A stretch of DNA of 64,000 bases from Phycisphaeraceae bacterium (GTDB taxonomy: Bacteria > Planctomycetota > Phycisphaerae > Phycisphaerales > UBA1924), in contig RECQ01000040.1 of NCBI GenBank assembly GCA_007693965.1, positions 25,788-89,787 of the forward strand. Direction: 5' to 3'. Positions 9,174 through 18,208 of the stretch are shown here, piece after piece (position 1 is the stretch's first letter; every line of letters begins with the position of its first letter). Under the pieces are notes generated by a model. It did no database searches, was not told where the DNA came from, and saw nothing but the letters and a program-made list of their open reading frames with translations. The position numbers were made by a program, and so were the translations under genes.

Positions 9174-9479
9174 CCGATTTCTCCTGCAATGAGTACTATC
9201 TGATGAATAGGTCCGGTCATCGAGCCGGAAAAGGCGGCATGCGCTGTTTCTCTTCTCAACGTCCTCACCAGACGGAGCGACTGATGCGCCCCCTCAACTT
9301 CACCCAGCCGACAGAGTCGGATTGGGAGGGTTGTTCAATCCGTGGCGAACAATCCGGACGGAGCGGTTTTGGCGACGCGAAACGCGACGGCCGGGACACG
9401 CCACCCTCCCCTCCCCGGCGATCATCCCGACATCCAGACTGTGGCGAATCCTCGTGCTCCACCGATGTTGCGCAGGGTC
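9174..9479. other. Intergenic region without a gene
   Basis: About 300 bp between the secreted-protein gene start and the ASPIC/UnbV remnant. The open frames here read as low-complexity, non-homologous sequence. It may contain eroded upstream parts of the pseudogene, but nothing can be aligned by eye. Confidence 0.35.
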
Positions 9480-9851
9480 GTTCTGTGGGGCTTCGCAGCG
9501 GCGCCAGGGCTGACATTGGCAACAACGGCCGGCTCGATGTCTTCGTCACCAATGTGGGCGACGGTAATCGCCTCCTTCGCAACGGCACCATTCGCAGCAA
9601 CAACTGGCTCCAGTGGCTCCAGGTGGAGGTCGAAGGCGTCGTTTCAAATCGCTCTGGAATCGGCGCCCGGATCACCGTGATCTCCGGCGGGTTGGCACAG
9701 ATCCGTGAAGTGCAGGCCGGCACGGGCGACATGACTCATCGTGGATGAGCTGACCATCGACAGGCCCTTCGAAATCGTTCAGACGCTCACCGATGTGCCT
9801 GTGAAGCATTGGCTGTTGGTTGTGGAGCCGGACGAGCCGCCGCTCGACTGA
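9480..9851 (+). pseudogene. Remnant of an ASPIC/UnbV (CRTAC1-type) repeat protein
   Basis: From about 9500 one frame reads NNGRLDVFVTNVGDGNRLLR, then QVEVEGVVSNRSGIGARITV and GGLAQIREVQAGTGDM. This is the hallmark order of an FG-GAP repeat followed by an ASPIC/UnbV domain. That frame stops at 9748, but the next frame continues the domain from 9741 (VDELTIDRPFEIVQTLTDVP, ending at a stop at 9849-9851). A frameshift plus loss of the usual 'HFGLG' segment and of the whole N-terminal part indicates decay. Intact family members are usually several hundred residues long and exported. No function is expected. Confidence 0.65.
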
Positions 9852-9912
9852 CGCGGATTTCCCGTCCAAGCCGCTTGACGCGCCCCCGCTCTGAGCCAAC
9901 CCTGTCCGCTTC

Positions 9913-10992
9913 ATGAAGCGCGCCAAACGCCCAGAGCCTTCCGCGGGGAATCGACATCGCAGACGCCCCTGGCCTCGAAGGCTGGCGCTGGGAGTCGCAG
10001 CATGGATGTTTCGCATTGGGTGGTGGACGCCGGTCGTCGCCCTCGCATGGTCGAACCGGCCTTACCTGCTGGATCTGCTCGCGCAGTTCACTCCTCATTC
10101 CGTCGTGCTCATCGCCGGCGCCGCCGCGGCGATGCTCCTGATCGGCGCCCGGCGACTGGGGATCGAGGCCGGCGTCGCATGCCTGCTGCTCCTCGTCCTC
10201 TGCCTCGGCGCCCATTACGGGGGGCCCGCGTCGATCGCTCCCGAGCCGGATGAGCCCGTCCATCGCCTCCGGGTGGTGACCTACAACGCCAAATGGGTGA
10301 AGCCGCTGCCGGATGACACCATCGGTGACTGGCTGCGTGAGCAGGACGCCGATCTGGTGTGCTTGTTCGACCCCCCCTGGAGGCTGGTCCGGCAGGAGCC
10401 GTGGCTGCAGGAGATGTATCCGTACCGCATTCAGCCCCAGCCCGGCCTGTGGTGGTCAATTGTGCTGCTGAGCCGCCACCCGATCGAGCCGGTGCGGATG
10501 GCTGAGAATACGCAGGAGACGCAGCACAGCTTCATCGGGCTACGCTCCGTCATCGTCATGCTGGAGGACGGAACGAGGCTGGCCTTCTCGGGCACGAGGC
10601 CCCGATCGCCGCGAACGAAGGAAGACTGGCGCCGATCAATCATCAGCGTCGAGCGCGACGCGAAGATCGTGCGTGACTACCTAGAGGAGCACGACATCCC
10701 GATGGTGCTCGCGGCGGATATGAACTCGACGCCCACGGGGCGTCTGCACCGGGCGTTCGTCGCTGTCAGCGGCCTGCGCACCTGGGGCGCCCCCTTCGGG
10801 CGGGGCACATGGCCGGCGCAGGCGCCTCCATTGTTCTCGCTCCCGATCGATCGGGTCTGGACGACGCCGGATGTGCGCATCACCGACATCCGCATCGGAC
10901 CGCGACTCAGCTCCGATCATCGGCCGGTGGTGGTGGAGCTGGAGATTCCGGCGCGGGCTCAGCGCGACGAAGACGACTCAGAGTCGCCGTGA
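9913..10992 (+). CDS. Membrane-anchored endonuclease/exonuclease/phosphatase family protein
   Basis: A 359-residue protein. The N-terminus is strongly basic (about 30 residues), followed by three hydrophobic segments (about residues 30-50, 58-78 and 80-98). The EEP domain starts near residue 115. Visible motifs are VVTYNAKW, an LAADMNSTPTGRLHRAF block holding the catalytic Asp and Asn, SLPIDRVWTT, and SSDHRPVVVEL with the catalytic Asp-His. The layout matches the YafD/VanX-associated type of membrane EEP proteins with an exposed catalytic domain. The substrate (nucleic acid, phospholipid or phosphosugar) cannot be told. It is convergent with the Wzy-like gene and overlaps its 3' end by 34 bp. 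Confidence 0.8.
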   Translation: MKRAKRPEPSAGNRHRRRPWPRRLALGVAAWMFRIGWWTPVVALAWSNRPYLLDLLAQFTPHSVVLIAGAAAAMLLIGARRLGIEAGVACLLLLVLCLGAHYGGPASIAPEPDEPVHRLRVVTYNAKWVKPLPDDTIGDWLREQDADLVCLFDPPWRLVRQEPWLQEMYPYRIQPQPGLWWSIVLLSRHPIEPVRMAENTQETQHSFIGLRSVIVMLEDGTRLAFSGTRPRSPRTKEDWRRSIISVERDAKIVRDYLEEHDIPMVLAADMNSTPTGRLHRAFVAVSGLRTWGAPFGRGTWPAQAPPLFSLPIDRVWTTPDVRITDIRIGPRLSSDHRPVVVELEIPARAQRDEDDSESP

Positions 10993-12416
10993 TCAGCGCC
11001 GCCGCCATAGGGATCAGTGGTGTATTTGTCGCCGTAGTCGTCGTACGCCTCGTAGCCATGCTCCCAGTCATCCGCTGATTCATACTCGGAGGGAAGCGCC
11101 TCGTCGTACTGGATGCGCCAACCGAGAACGGCCATGGTGCGCGCGACGACGATCATCAGGATGTAGGCGGCGATGATGCCCCAGAGGGCGTTGAACAGGA
11201 AGAGCCCGAGCTCGCCGCGGGGAAGCCCGATGATCTGGCCCAGCGCTGTGCCCATCGGCAGCACCATGAAGGGGTTGTATGGGTGCAGCCGGACCACTTC
11301 ATCGAAGTATCGCAGGATGAGCCCGAGGCCGATCGCATACGGAATGAGGGCGAGCAACGGGTTGTCGGCGGCGATGTGGCCGATCATACCCGGGCCGATC
11401 GAGAAGTTGGCCTGTTTGTATCTGCCGGCGCGGGAGTGTCGCACCGTCATGCGTCCCAGCGCATCCGGTTTTTCCGGCCAGTATTGTCGCGGGATCGGGT
11501 GGACGACAAAGTAGTAGAGCGAATGGAGCGTGATGTAGTCGAAACGGTATGGGTAATTCTCGATGAGCCACATGCTGTTGCGCGCTGTGTCCTGGCCTGA
11601 GACCATGTCGACGACGCCCTCGCGGAGCTTGCCTGCCGATTGCTGCATGAGCTGCATCTGCTCGACGGCGGAGCGCTCACGCTCGACGCCGCTTCGGATC
11701 ACGGTGAAGGCCGCCATCATCGCCACGGCCCCCGCGGTGAGCACGCCGAATCGGAAGAGACTTCGAACCGGAGGCATGTGCTTCCAGTGGCTGTGATAGG
11801 CTCCCCACATGACGCAGGTCAGCACCGAGAGTAGGCTTCTGCGGCCGAAGGCATTGTGAATCACCGCCGCAAGTGCGAGCAGAATGACTCCGCAGGCGAC
11901 GGCGCCGACGATCGGATTCCAGAGTCGAGGCGCGTACGCCCATGCGGCCATGCCCGCGGCGAGGGAGAGAATGCCGATCGACATTGTGTTGGTGAGCGTG
12001 CCGATGAGGGGGATTTGGCCCAGGCCGAAGCGGAAGACGAGTCCGATGAAGAGAACCGCAATCGCGAGTGTGAGCGTGCTGGTGACGCCCGGCGCCGCCT
12101 CGCCGGCGGGCGTCAGGCGCGCCAGGCCGCGAGCGATCCAGCCACGGGAGTAGGCGACGAGAAAGATCCCAAGGAAGAGCAGGACCATCACTGCGTACTT
12201 GGTCGCCGTAGCAGGCAGGTCCTGGATGGTGAGCGAGCCGTAGACCTGTGTACGCAGGAGCACGATGGCGCTGGTGAGCTGGAAGACGATGAAGCCCATC
12301 AGGAAGAAATTGCGCAGGCTCAGCAGATCGTGGCTGCCGCTCACGTACTGCTTCAGCATCATCACGCACAGCGCGATGGTGAGTAGGACCATCAGGATCG
12401 TGATCAGTGGAACCAT
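10959..12416 (-). CDS. O-antigen/oligosaccharide repeat-unit polymerase-like membrane protein (Wzy type)
   Basis: A polytopic protein of 485 residues with about ten to twelve hydrophobic segments spread across its length and a soluble loop near residues 270-350 (for example 'YYFVVHPIPRQYWPEKPDAL'). The C-terminus is an acidic Asp/Tyr/Gly-rich tail. Topology, the large late loop and the context of glycosyltransferases and a flippase fit a Wzy-like polymerase, a family with little sequence conservation. The ATG at 12416 was chosen because hydrophobic sequence begins there and GGAGAG lies upstream; the longer frame to 12593 is Arg/Pro-rich and unlike protein. The call rests on topology and context, not on a diagnostic motif. 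Confidence 0.65.
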   Translation of the reverse strand: MVPLITILMVLLTIALCVMMLKQYVSGSHDLLSLRNFFLMGFIVFQLTSAIVLLRTQVYGSLTIQDLPATATKYAVMVLLFLGIFLVAYSRGWIARGLARLTPAGEAAPGVTSTLTLAIAVLFIGLVFRFGLGQIPLIGTLTNTMSIGILSLAAGMAAWAYAPRLWNPIVGAVACGVILLALAAVIHNAFGRRSLLSVLTCVMWGAYHSHWKHMPPVRSLFRFGVLTAGAVAMMAAFTVIRSGVERERSAVEQMQLMQQSAGKLREGVVDMVSGQDTARNSMWLIENYPYRFDYITLHSLYYFVVHPIPRQYWPEKPDALGRMTVRHSRAGRYKQANFSIGPGMIGHIAADNPLLALIPYAIGLGLILRYFDEVVRLHPYNPFMVLPMGTALGQIIGLPRGELGLFLFNALWGIIAAYILMIVVARTMAVLGWRIQYDEALPSEYESADDWEHGYEAYDDYGDKYTTDPYGGGADHGDSESSSSR

Positions 12417-12685
12417 CGATCGTGCACGCTCTCCGACAGGGAAGCAGGAGGGCGATCTCTCCGCGCCCGGTGACTCTTGATACGGACCCGGACGGAGGTT
12501 GTTCACCGCCCGGCGGCCGGCGGCCACACACTGAGCCGGCCAGGTATTCCATCGGCCTCGCGGAGGACGTCCGGAAGTTGATTTTCCGACCACCAGGCGG
12601 TCGGGGGTAGAAATCTAGCATGTCGGCGGCAGCCGGGCTGGGAGCAGGCACGGGGGGACCGGACGGAGTTCGATCGGTGGGCTTT

Positions 12686-13615
12686 TCAGACGTCGTAGCC
12701 CAGCTCGGCGAGGTCGACACCGAGCATTTCCGCGAGTCGTCGGTTGGAGCCCCGGTAGCGATCGCCGACTTCCTGGCGAATTCGGGCTTCATCGCACGAC
12801 TTGAAGTAGCGTCGAATCGGCCCCGGGGTCAGCCGGTCAATCTTCTCCATCCCGCGCCGGCACGCCATGGACACGATGTAGCTGTCGATGGGCGCCAACG
12901 GGTTGATTCGATCACGGACGAAGAGAAGGTTCATCGGTCTCTTGACGATGACTGCAAGTCCGGAAAGCGCGATGTTCCGGCGCTCGCTGGGAGGCGCTTC
13001 GATGGCGTCGGCGCCGGCGAATTCAGTGATCTTCCTGACGAAATTTGTGGCGTCGCGCCGGAGCCATTCGTAGGGCATCGCCAGAATTTGCTCGGCGCCG
13101 AAGAGTTCGCGATATCGCCGTATCAGAGCGTCATATTCGAGATAATCCCAGGAAAACATCGGAACTCGTGCCCGGCCGCGCTCCGGGGGGCGCATATATC
13201 GACGGAGCGAGGTCACGTCGCCTTCACGGACATACTGCTGATAAACAGACGCAACCATGCTGCGCTGCTCTCGGAAGCAGATGAGAACTTTGGCGTCCGG
13301 ATAGGCCGCGTGCAGCCGTTCGGTGATCACCGCGCCGTCGTAAGCGCCGGAATGGGGGTTGCCGCTCAGACGCTCTGCTGAAAGCACGGGGATGCGTCCG
13401 TCGCGTTCAGCGGTCTGAAAGCCCGGAGCGAGTGCAGCTCTCGTAGAAGGAGCATCGAATTTGAAAGGGCTGACGAGTACGAACCGATCGATGATCTCAC
13501 CGCGTGTCCATGGCTGAGAAAAACCAGCCTGCGCGTTGGAGAAGATATGCTTCTGGAGCCAGGTGGTGCCCGTCTTGTGATAGCCGATGTGTATCAGCGC
13601 ATTGCTGTTTGACAT
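12686..13615 (-). CDS. PAPS-dependent sulfotransferase
   Basis: A 309-residue enzyme predicted to transfer sulfate from PAPS to a carbohydrate. The 5'-phosphosulfate-binding loop is IGYHKTGTTWLQ (residues 9-20). The 3'-phosphate-binding region is KVLICFREQRSMVASVYQQY (about 111-130), with Arg and Ser as in the family. It belongs to a different branch from the other four sulfotransferases here, as the GYHKTGTTW loop and C-terminus differ. It is monocistronic or first/last in the minus-strand group 12.7-17.5 kb; the 127-bp gap upstream shows no strong ribosome site. Acceptor specificity cannot be predicted. Confidence 0.85.
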   Translation of the reverse strand: MSNSNALIHIGYHKTGTTWLQKHIFSNAQAGFSQPWTRGEIIDRFVLVSPFKFDAPSTRAALAPGFQTAERDGRIPVLSAERLSGNPHSGAYDGAVITERLHAAYPDAKVLICFREQRSMVASVYQQYVREGDVTSLRRYMRPPERGRARVPMFSWDYLEYDALIRRYRELFGAEQILAMPYEWLRRDATNFVRKITEFAGADAIEAPPSERRNIALSGLAVIVKRPMNLLFVRDRINPLAPIDSYIVSMACRRGMEKIDRLTPGPIRRYFKSCDEARIRQEVGDRYRGSNRRLAEMLGVDLAELGYDV

Positions 13616-13742
13616 GGTTCTGATCGTATTGCTTCGTGCGGTACGCGGAGTCTACTGAGAGTTCTGTGAAAGCGATGTGAGGGGCAATGCAACCGACACC
13701 GGCCGCTGGGAAATTGCTTCCCCCGTTCATCCAAACGCCTTC

Positions 13743-14519
13743 TCATCGCACATACACGAGATTTTCGCGCGTCGGCGACTCATGAGCCACCCGGAACCCT
13801 GCCTGGAGCAGGCGGTCGCGCACGGCCCTGGTCCGCTCGGCGCCGATGATGCGCTCGTGCAGCTCGACGGCGACCTTGCGGATGGACTGGAAGTCGATGA
13901 TCTGGAAGATGTCGTGTTCGCCGCCCTCGATGTCCACGATGAGGAATGTCGGGGCGATCCGCCGGATCTCATCGTTGAGCTTTCGCTTCGGCGTCTGCAC
14001 CGGGCGAGATTGCTCCGAGCGGGGCGTCGATGAGGAGGACCAGAAATTCTCCTCGATGTAGAAGGTCTGCTCCCCCTCCTCGTCGCCCAGAAAAGCGACA
14101 TTCAGGTGCGGGTTCAGATTGTTGAGCTGAAAGTTCTCGCGGATGAAGGGCTCCAGCGCGGGATTCGCCTCGTAGGTGTGCACTTTGTCCTCACCGATGC
14201 GCCCGGCGCAGAAGAGCGAGACGAAACCCAGGCCCGTGCCCAGCTCCATCACCACATCGCCTTTCTCCAGGTGGCGACCGATGCCACTCAGCTCGTACCG
14301 CTCATACTCGCCGCTGTAGATCGAGCGCACGAGGGTCGGCGTGAGGTGTGGTCCGATCGCCAGTTTCACGCCGTGATGCCGCACGACGCTTGGCCGCGTG
14401 ACGCTGCGGATCGCAAGATGTGCTTGCTGACGCAGCAGGATCAGGCCCAGGCGCACCGGACCCAGCCGACGCCGTCCGCCATCGTCGCCATTCTGTTTCT
14501 CGTGCGCGCCAGTGTTCAT
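13743..14519 (-). CDS. FkbM family methyltransferase
   Basis: A 258-residue SAM-dependent O-methyltransferase. Motif I reads VVMELGTGLGFVSLFCAG (about residues 86-103). A YEANP block follows, and the FkbM-typical 'FLIVDIEGGEHDIF' lies near residue 190. The frame extends upstream to 15125, but that part is the antisense shadow of the neighbouring sulfotransferase. The ATG at 14519 gives a normal family length. Enzymes of this family methylate sugars or other hydroxyl groups in polysaccharide and antibiotic clusters, so a role in methyl decoration of the glycan is inferred. It lies between two sulfotransferase genes. Confidence 0.8.
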   Translation of the reverse strand: MNTGAHEKQNGDDGGRRRLGPVRLGLILLRQQAHLAIRSVTRPSVVRHHGVKLAIGPHLTPTLVRSIYSGEYERYELSGIGRHLEKGDVVMELGTGLGFVSLFCAGRIGEDKVHTYEANPALEPFIRENFQLNNLNPHLNVAFLGDEEGEQTFYIEENFWSSSSTPRSEQSRPVQTPKRKLNDEIRRIAPTFLIVDIEGGEHDIFQIIDFQSIRKVAVELHERIIGAERTRAVRDRLLQAGFRVAHESPTRENLVYVR

Positions 14520-14568
14520 GGTCGGCTTGATCTCGCTGTGAGCGCCCCCGCTGGGTGGCGTGGTGGTT

Positions 14569-15396
14569 TCAGAATCCCCAATAATCATGTGGCTTGCCGT
14601 AGCGCTCCAGGAACGCGTGGCTGTCTTCGCGCAGGCGTTCGACGGTCCAGGCACGGGTCTGTTCGTCCCATCTCGGCTTCTCCGTCGGCTTCTTGAGCAT
14701 GGTGCGAAAGGGCTTGCGGACCGGTTCGGGCACGCGTTTGCGAATGGTGGAGAAGTTGGGGATCCGGCGAAGCGCTTTGAGGATCGGCGTGTCCTCCCGG
14801 CTGCCCGTCGAGGCGTTCTTGACCAGCGATTCGGGCAGGGCTTCTCGATCCGGATCCACACCCAGGAACTCGAAGCAGCGTCGCATCGTGCCGGGTTGAT
14901 CGGCCGTGAAGTCCTCAAAGAAGAGCACCATGATGCGGTCGTCAGGCCACCAGCGGCGGTAGACATCGATCTGCCGACGATATGAGCTGGTGTCGAGATA
15001 GACGGGGTTCGTGCGCACAGCGTCGTTGAAGGGCAGTCTTTCGCGGCCGCCACGGGATCGCAGGTGAATCCAGTTGGAGAGGATGCGATCGAGCGGGTTG
15101 CGCACGATGTAGAAGAGCTTCGCATCCGGCAGATGCTCGGCGATGCGCGGCGCCGCGTCGGGATGGGTCGCTTGCATGGAGTAGGAAGCGCTGCCCTCGC
15201 CGGCCGCGGCCATGCCTTCGGCGGCCTGGAAGTATTGTTCGTACCAATTCCAGCCCTTGCGCCAGATGTGATCGTGGGAGAAGAAATAGAGCTCCTTGGG
15301 CTTGGTCATGAAGATGTCCGGGTGGCGCCCCAGCAGATCGCACAGGCTGGAAGTTGCGCATTTCTGCGCCCCGATGACCAGGTAATTCGGCTTCAT
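14569..15396 (-). CDS. PAPS-dependent sulfotransferase (heparan sulfate N-deacetylase/sulfotransferase-like domain)
   Basis: A 275-residue single-domain sulfotransferase. The 5'-phosphosulfate loop is VIGAQKCATSSLCDLL (7-22) and the 3'-phosphate region is LFYIVRNPLDRILSNWIHLR (about 93-112), as in heparan and chondroitin-type carbohydrate sulfotransferases. Later motifs are RIMVLFFEDF and ALPESLVKNAS. Its start overlaps the stop of the upstream glycosyltransferase by 4 bp (15393-15396), so the two are translationally coupled. Specificity is unknown, but the family acts on glycans. Confidence 0.9.
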   Translation of the reverse strand: MKPNYLVIGAQKCATSSLCDLLGRHPDIFMTKPKELYFFSHDHIWRKGWNWYEQYFQAAEGMAAAGEGSASYSMQATHPDAAPRIAEHLPDAKLFYIVRNPLDRILSNWIHLRSRGGRERLPFNDAVRTNPVYLDTSSYRRQIDVYRRWWPDDRIMVLFFEDFTADQPGTMRRCFEFLGVDPDREALPESLVKNASTGSREDTPILKALRRIPNFSTIRKRVPEPVRKPFRTMLKKPTEKPRWDEQTRAWTVERLREDSHAFLERYGKPHDYWGF

Positions 15397-16619
15397 ACCG
15401 ACCCCCCCGCCCCGGCGGCGATGGGGCGCTCCGCCTCTGCGTCGCTGCCTGCGCCGGCGAGACCGACGAGGCGGTCCAGCAGTTCGTTGAATGTCCTGTC
15501 AGGATTGCACAGCGATTTCATGTGCTCGCGCGCTGCCCGGCCCATGCGGATTCTTCCCGCAGGATCTTCGATCATGCGCTCCATCGCCTCTTCGACTGCC
15601 TGCCAATCGCCCTGGGGACAGAGCAGCCCGGTCTCTCCATCAAGCACGACCTCGGGGATGCCCGCGAGATGCGTTGAGATCACGGGCAGGCCCGCCGCGG
15701 CGGCTTCGAGGATGGCGCGGGGGAGCTGGTCGATCTTCGTCGGCAAGACGAACATGTCCATCGACGGCAACAGCTCGCCGACGAGCTCCTGGTTGGGCAC
15801 GCGGCCGCGCCAGACCACGTTGCGGGCGCTCGCCTCCTGAGGCGCGTTCCCGATCACGTGCAGCTCAGCGCGATCGGCGAAGCGGCGCTGATGGATCTTC
15901 AGCAGGATCGGGCCGCCCTTGCGGGCCCAGGCGTTGCCGACGAATGCGATGCGCACCGGATCGCCCGCGGGCGTGGGCGGGGAGTCGGCGCGGCTGCGCT
16001 CCGGGGGGCGCACGCCGCTGCGGGCGATGTGGACGCGGGATTCGGGAACGCCGTAGTCGCGCTTCAGCGATCTGGCCGCCCAGGAGTTGCGGCAGGCGAT
16101 CAGGTCTGCCTCGTTGAACATGCGGCGCTCGGCGCGAATGAAGGGAGCCCGGGCCAGCGACGAATAGCCGAAATCGGCGACATCGCCCGCGGCGGTTCCA
16201 TCAATGTTGAGGGCAAACTTTGCACTTCCCTTAGGTTTCACGTCGACCATGGCCAGGGCCACGCCCTGGGTCATGATGTGGACGACGTCGAAGCGACTGA
16301 CATCGAGGGGGCCGAGCAGCCAGCGACGCAGAATCCAGCGCCACATGATGAGGTGGCGATGGCTGTGAAAATCCCATCCGCGGGTGTGGAAGGGGAGCGA
16401 CTTGCCCAGGATCTTGTTCCACAAGGGAAAGTTCAGCTTGATGTGAACCGCATCGATGTCGTCGCGCTGGTCGGTGTATTCGACAAGCCGCTTGTAGTAC
16501 TCACCGAAGCCGAGAAACGCGCTGCTGATGAAGAGCATGCGCACCGGGCCCGTCCTCTGCCCCGGCGGCAGCCGATCGGGAGCGACGTCCTTCAGGTTGA
16601 CGCTGACAAGGCGGTTCAC
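15393..16619 (-). CDS. Glycosyltransferase family 4-type (GT-B fold)
   Basis: A 408-residue GT-B glycosyltransferase. The N-terminal domain begins near residue 26 (VRMLFISSAFLGFGEYYKRL). The C-terminal nucleotide-sugar domain contains VRIAFVGNAWARKGGPILL and the conserved acidic patch region LPRAILEAAAAGLPVISTHL, followed by GIPEVVLDGETGLLCPQGD, the GT4 E-x7-E region. It is expected to add a sugar to a lipid-linked oligosaccharide at the inner face of the membrane. The 3' end overlaps the start of a sulfotransferase gene by 4 bp. Donor and acceptor cannot be deduced. Confidence 0.88.
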   Translation of the reverse strand: MNRLVSVNLKDVAPDRLPPGQRTGPVRMLFISSAFLGFGEYYKRLVEYTDQRDDIDAVHIKLNFPLWNKILGKSLPFHTRGWDFHSHRHLIMWRWILRRWLLGPLDVSRFDVVHIMTQGVALAMVDVKPKGSAKFALNIDGTAAGDVADFGYSSLARAPFIRAERRMFNEADLIACRNSWAARSLKRDYGVPESRVHIARSGVRPPERSRADSPPTPAGDPVRIAFVGNAWARKGGPILLKIHQRRFADRAELHVIGNAPQEASARNVVWRGRVPNQELVGELLPSMDMFVLPTKIDQLPRAILEAAAAGLPVISTHLAGIPEVVLDGETGLLCPQGDWQAVEEAMERMIEDPAGRIRMGRAAREHMKSLCNPDRTFNELLDRLVGLAGAGSDAEAERPIAAGAGGSV

Positions 16620-16705
16620 AGGGGGGCTCCGAATTGCGGCGGGCTCGGAGGTTTATACAGGGACGCTTCCGGCGTTTCCATGATTGCGCGGATGGCGCGA
16701 CGGGA

Positions 16706-17533
16706 TCATGTCGGCGGGCATCGCTCGATCCATGCGCGATCGGCCTCATATCCGGCCTCGATGAGCGTCTTGCCGCAGTGAAGGTCGAAGATCTCCGCCG
16801 CCTCGCGGTTGAAGTGGTTGACCCAGTCGCCGGCCTCGCCCTTGCGGAGGAAGTCGGAGCGGCTCTCCTGGCCTCTGCGGCGGCCGGAGAGCTTTTCGAA
16901 GGAGAACTTCTCCACCGCCCAGCGGACACGGTCGGGGTCGGCCTCCTCGCCCGTGAGGCCTTCGGCGACGCTCGCCAGCCCGGCCGCGGCGTCGGCGAGC
17001 AGGTCCTCATACCGGACGCCGACGACGCCCTCGCGGCGGCTGTCCATAAACGTCCGGACGTGGGCGCCCCAGTTGTAGGGCGTCGAATAGGGCCGCTTCA
17101 TCTGGGCCTCGACGAAGGCGGGCATGTTCTCCCTGACGTTCTCGCGATTGACGAGTCCGGGGAAAATCTGGCTGTGCCGTCGGCTCATGGCGGGTCTGTC
17201 GCCCTCGGGAACCTGCCGCGAGAGGTGGAAGTAGAGCGAGCACATCACATCGCGTCCGTCGCGCATCACGTAGACGCAGCGGCGGAATTTCCTGAGGACG
17301 ATGTCGTGGCCGTGGATGACCGCGGGAATCCCGATTGGAAAGGGCGAATGCCGCGGGAAGGGGAGGCGGAGATAGTCGGAGACGAGCTGGGCGACCCACG
17401 ACGTCCCGCTTTTGGGGCAGCCGGTGACGAAGACGAAGGGAAACTGGTCGGGAAAGGAGACGCCGAGCCAGCGCGTGATCCGTCGAGAGACGTTGTTGAG
17501 CGGCTCAACTCTCACCGGCTGCTTGGGGGGCAT
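16706..17533 (-). CDS. PAPS-dependent sulfotransferase
   Basis: A 275-residue sulfotransferase. The PAPS loop is VFVTGCPKSGTSWVAQLV (about 26-43). The 3'-phosphate region is RCVYVMRDGRDVMCSLYFHL (about 75-94), and GVRYEDLLAD and the terminal 'SDFLRKGEAGDWVNHF' are typical of the Sulfotransfer_1 family. I chose the ATG at 17533, preceded by AGGA at 5 bases. An in-frame ATG at 17698 would add 55 residues of non-conserved sequence and would overlap the divergent fragment at 17685. The closest relative in this window, judged by the C-terminal motif, is the gene at 31045. Confidence 0.87.
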   Translation of the reverse strand: MPPKQPVRVEPLNNVSRRITRWLGVSFPDQFPFVFVTGCPKSGTSWVAQLVSDYLRLPFPRHSPFPIGIPAVIHGHDIVLRKFRRCVYVMRDGRDVMCSLYFHLSRQVPEGDRPAMSRRHSQIFPGLVNRENVRENMPAFVEAQMKRPYSTPYNWGAHVRTFMDSRREGVVGVRYEDLLADAAAGLASVAEGLTGEEADPDRVRWAVEKFSFEKLSGRRRGQESRSDFLRKGEAGDWVNHFNREAAEIFDLHCGKTLIEAGYEADRAWIERCPPT

Positions 17534-17684
17534 GGCGATCCTGTTCGTGCGGCGGACCCGGTTGAGCCTCGCGAGGGCGGCGCGGGGTGAAGCGAGGTTA
17601 TAGATCGGCCCGGTCGGGGCGTCCAGTTCACCGGGCGTCGGGACGATTGAGTGCGAGTCGATCGGCGCTTCAGCGCGGATTCTG

Positions 17685-18158
17685 GTGTATCCGGACATCA
17701 GCTTCGATCTGGACGTCAGGCCGCAGATCAAGGAGATCGAGGGGCGGGATGAGCTACCCGCCAGTCATCCCAATATGCATCTGCACAGGTTTCCGCACAG
17801 GGATGGAAACTCGCTCGCCGAACTGATCTTCGAGTCGATCTGCGCGCTCATGCCGATGCGTCATCACACCATCGATCCGCAGCTCTCAATCGTGGAGCGC
17901 ATGGAGGCGGAGACGCCCGTCATCGCCAGCGACCTGAATTCGACGCCGGAGCTGATCCGGCACGGACACAACGGGATGCTGATCCCCGTCGGCGACACGC
18001 AGGCCGCGATCGGCGCCGTCGAGGAGCTGCTGTCAGATCGGGAGCGTGCCCGGGCCATGGGAATAGCCGCGGCGGAGGAAGTCCGCACGAACTGGTCCTG
18101 GGACCGGTATCAGAAGCGGCTCATTGAGCTGTACGAATCGATCCTGGAAAAACGATAG
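17685..18158 (+). pseudogene. C-terminal fragment of a GT4-type glycosyltransferase
   Basis: The last 95 codons give a clean GT-B C-terminal end: 'LSIVERMEAETPVIASDLNS', 'TPELIRHGHNGMLIPVGDTQ', and a final helix 'DRYQKRLIELYESILEKR'. There is no N-terminal acceptor domain, and the first 60 codons (from a GTG at 17685) do not look like the expected Rossmann sequence. The usual E-A-M-A-x-G pattern reads E-R-M-E-A-E, also unusual. It stands alone on the plus strand between two minus-strand operons. I read it as the remnant of a displaced glycosyltransferase gene; an active stand-alone domain is unlikely. Confidence 0.5.
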
Positions 18159-18208
18159 ATCGGATCGGCTGCTCGGATTCGCTGACGGGCGCATCGCCTC
18201 GATCAAGG

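Noticed and set aside
13743..15125. 460-residue version of the FkbM methyltransferase
   Set aside because: The first 202 codons are the out-of-frame shadow of the sulfotransferase at 14569-15396; the conserved protein begins at 14519.
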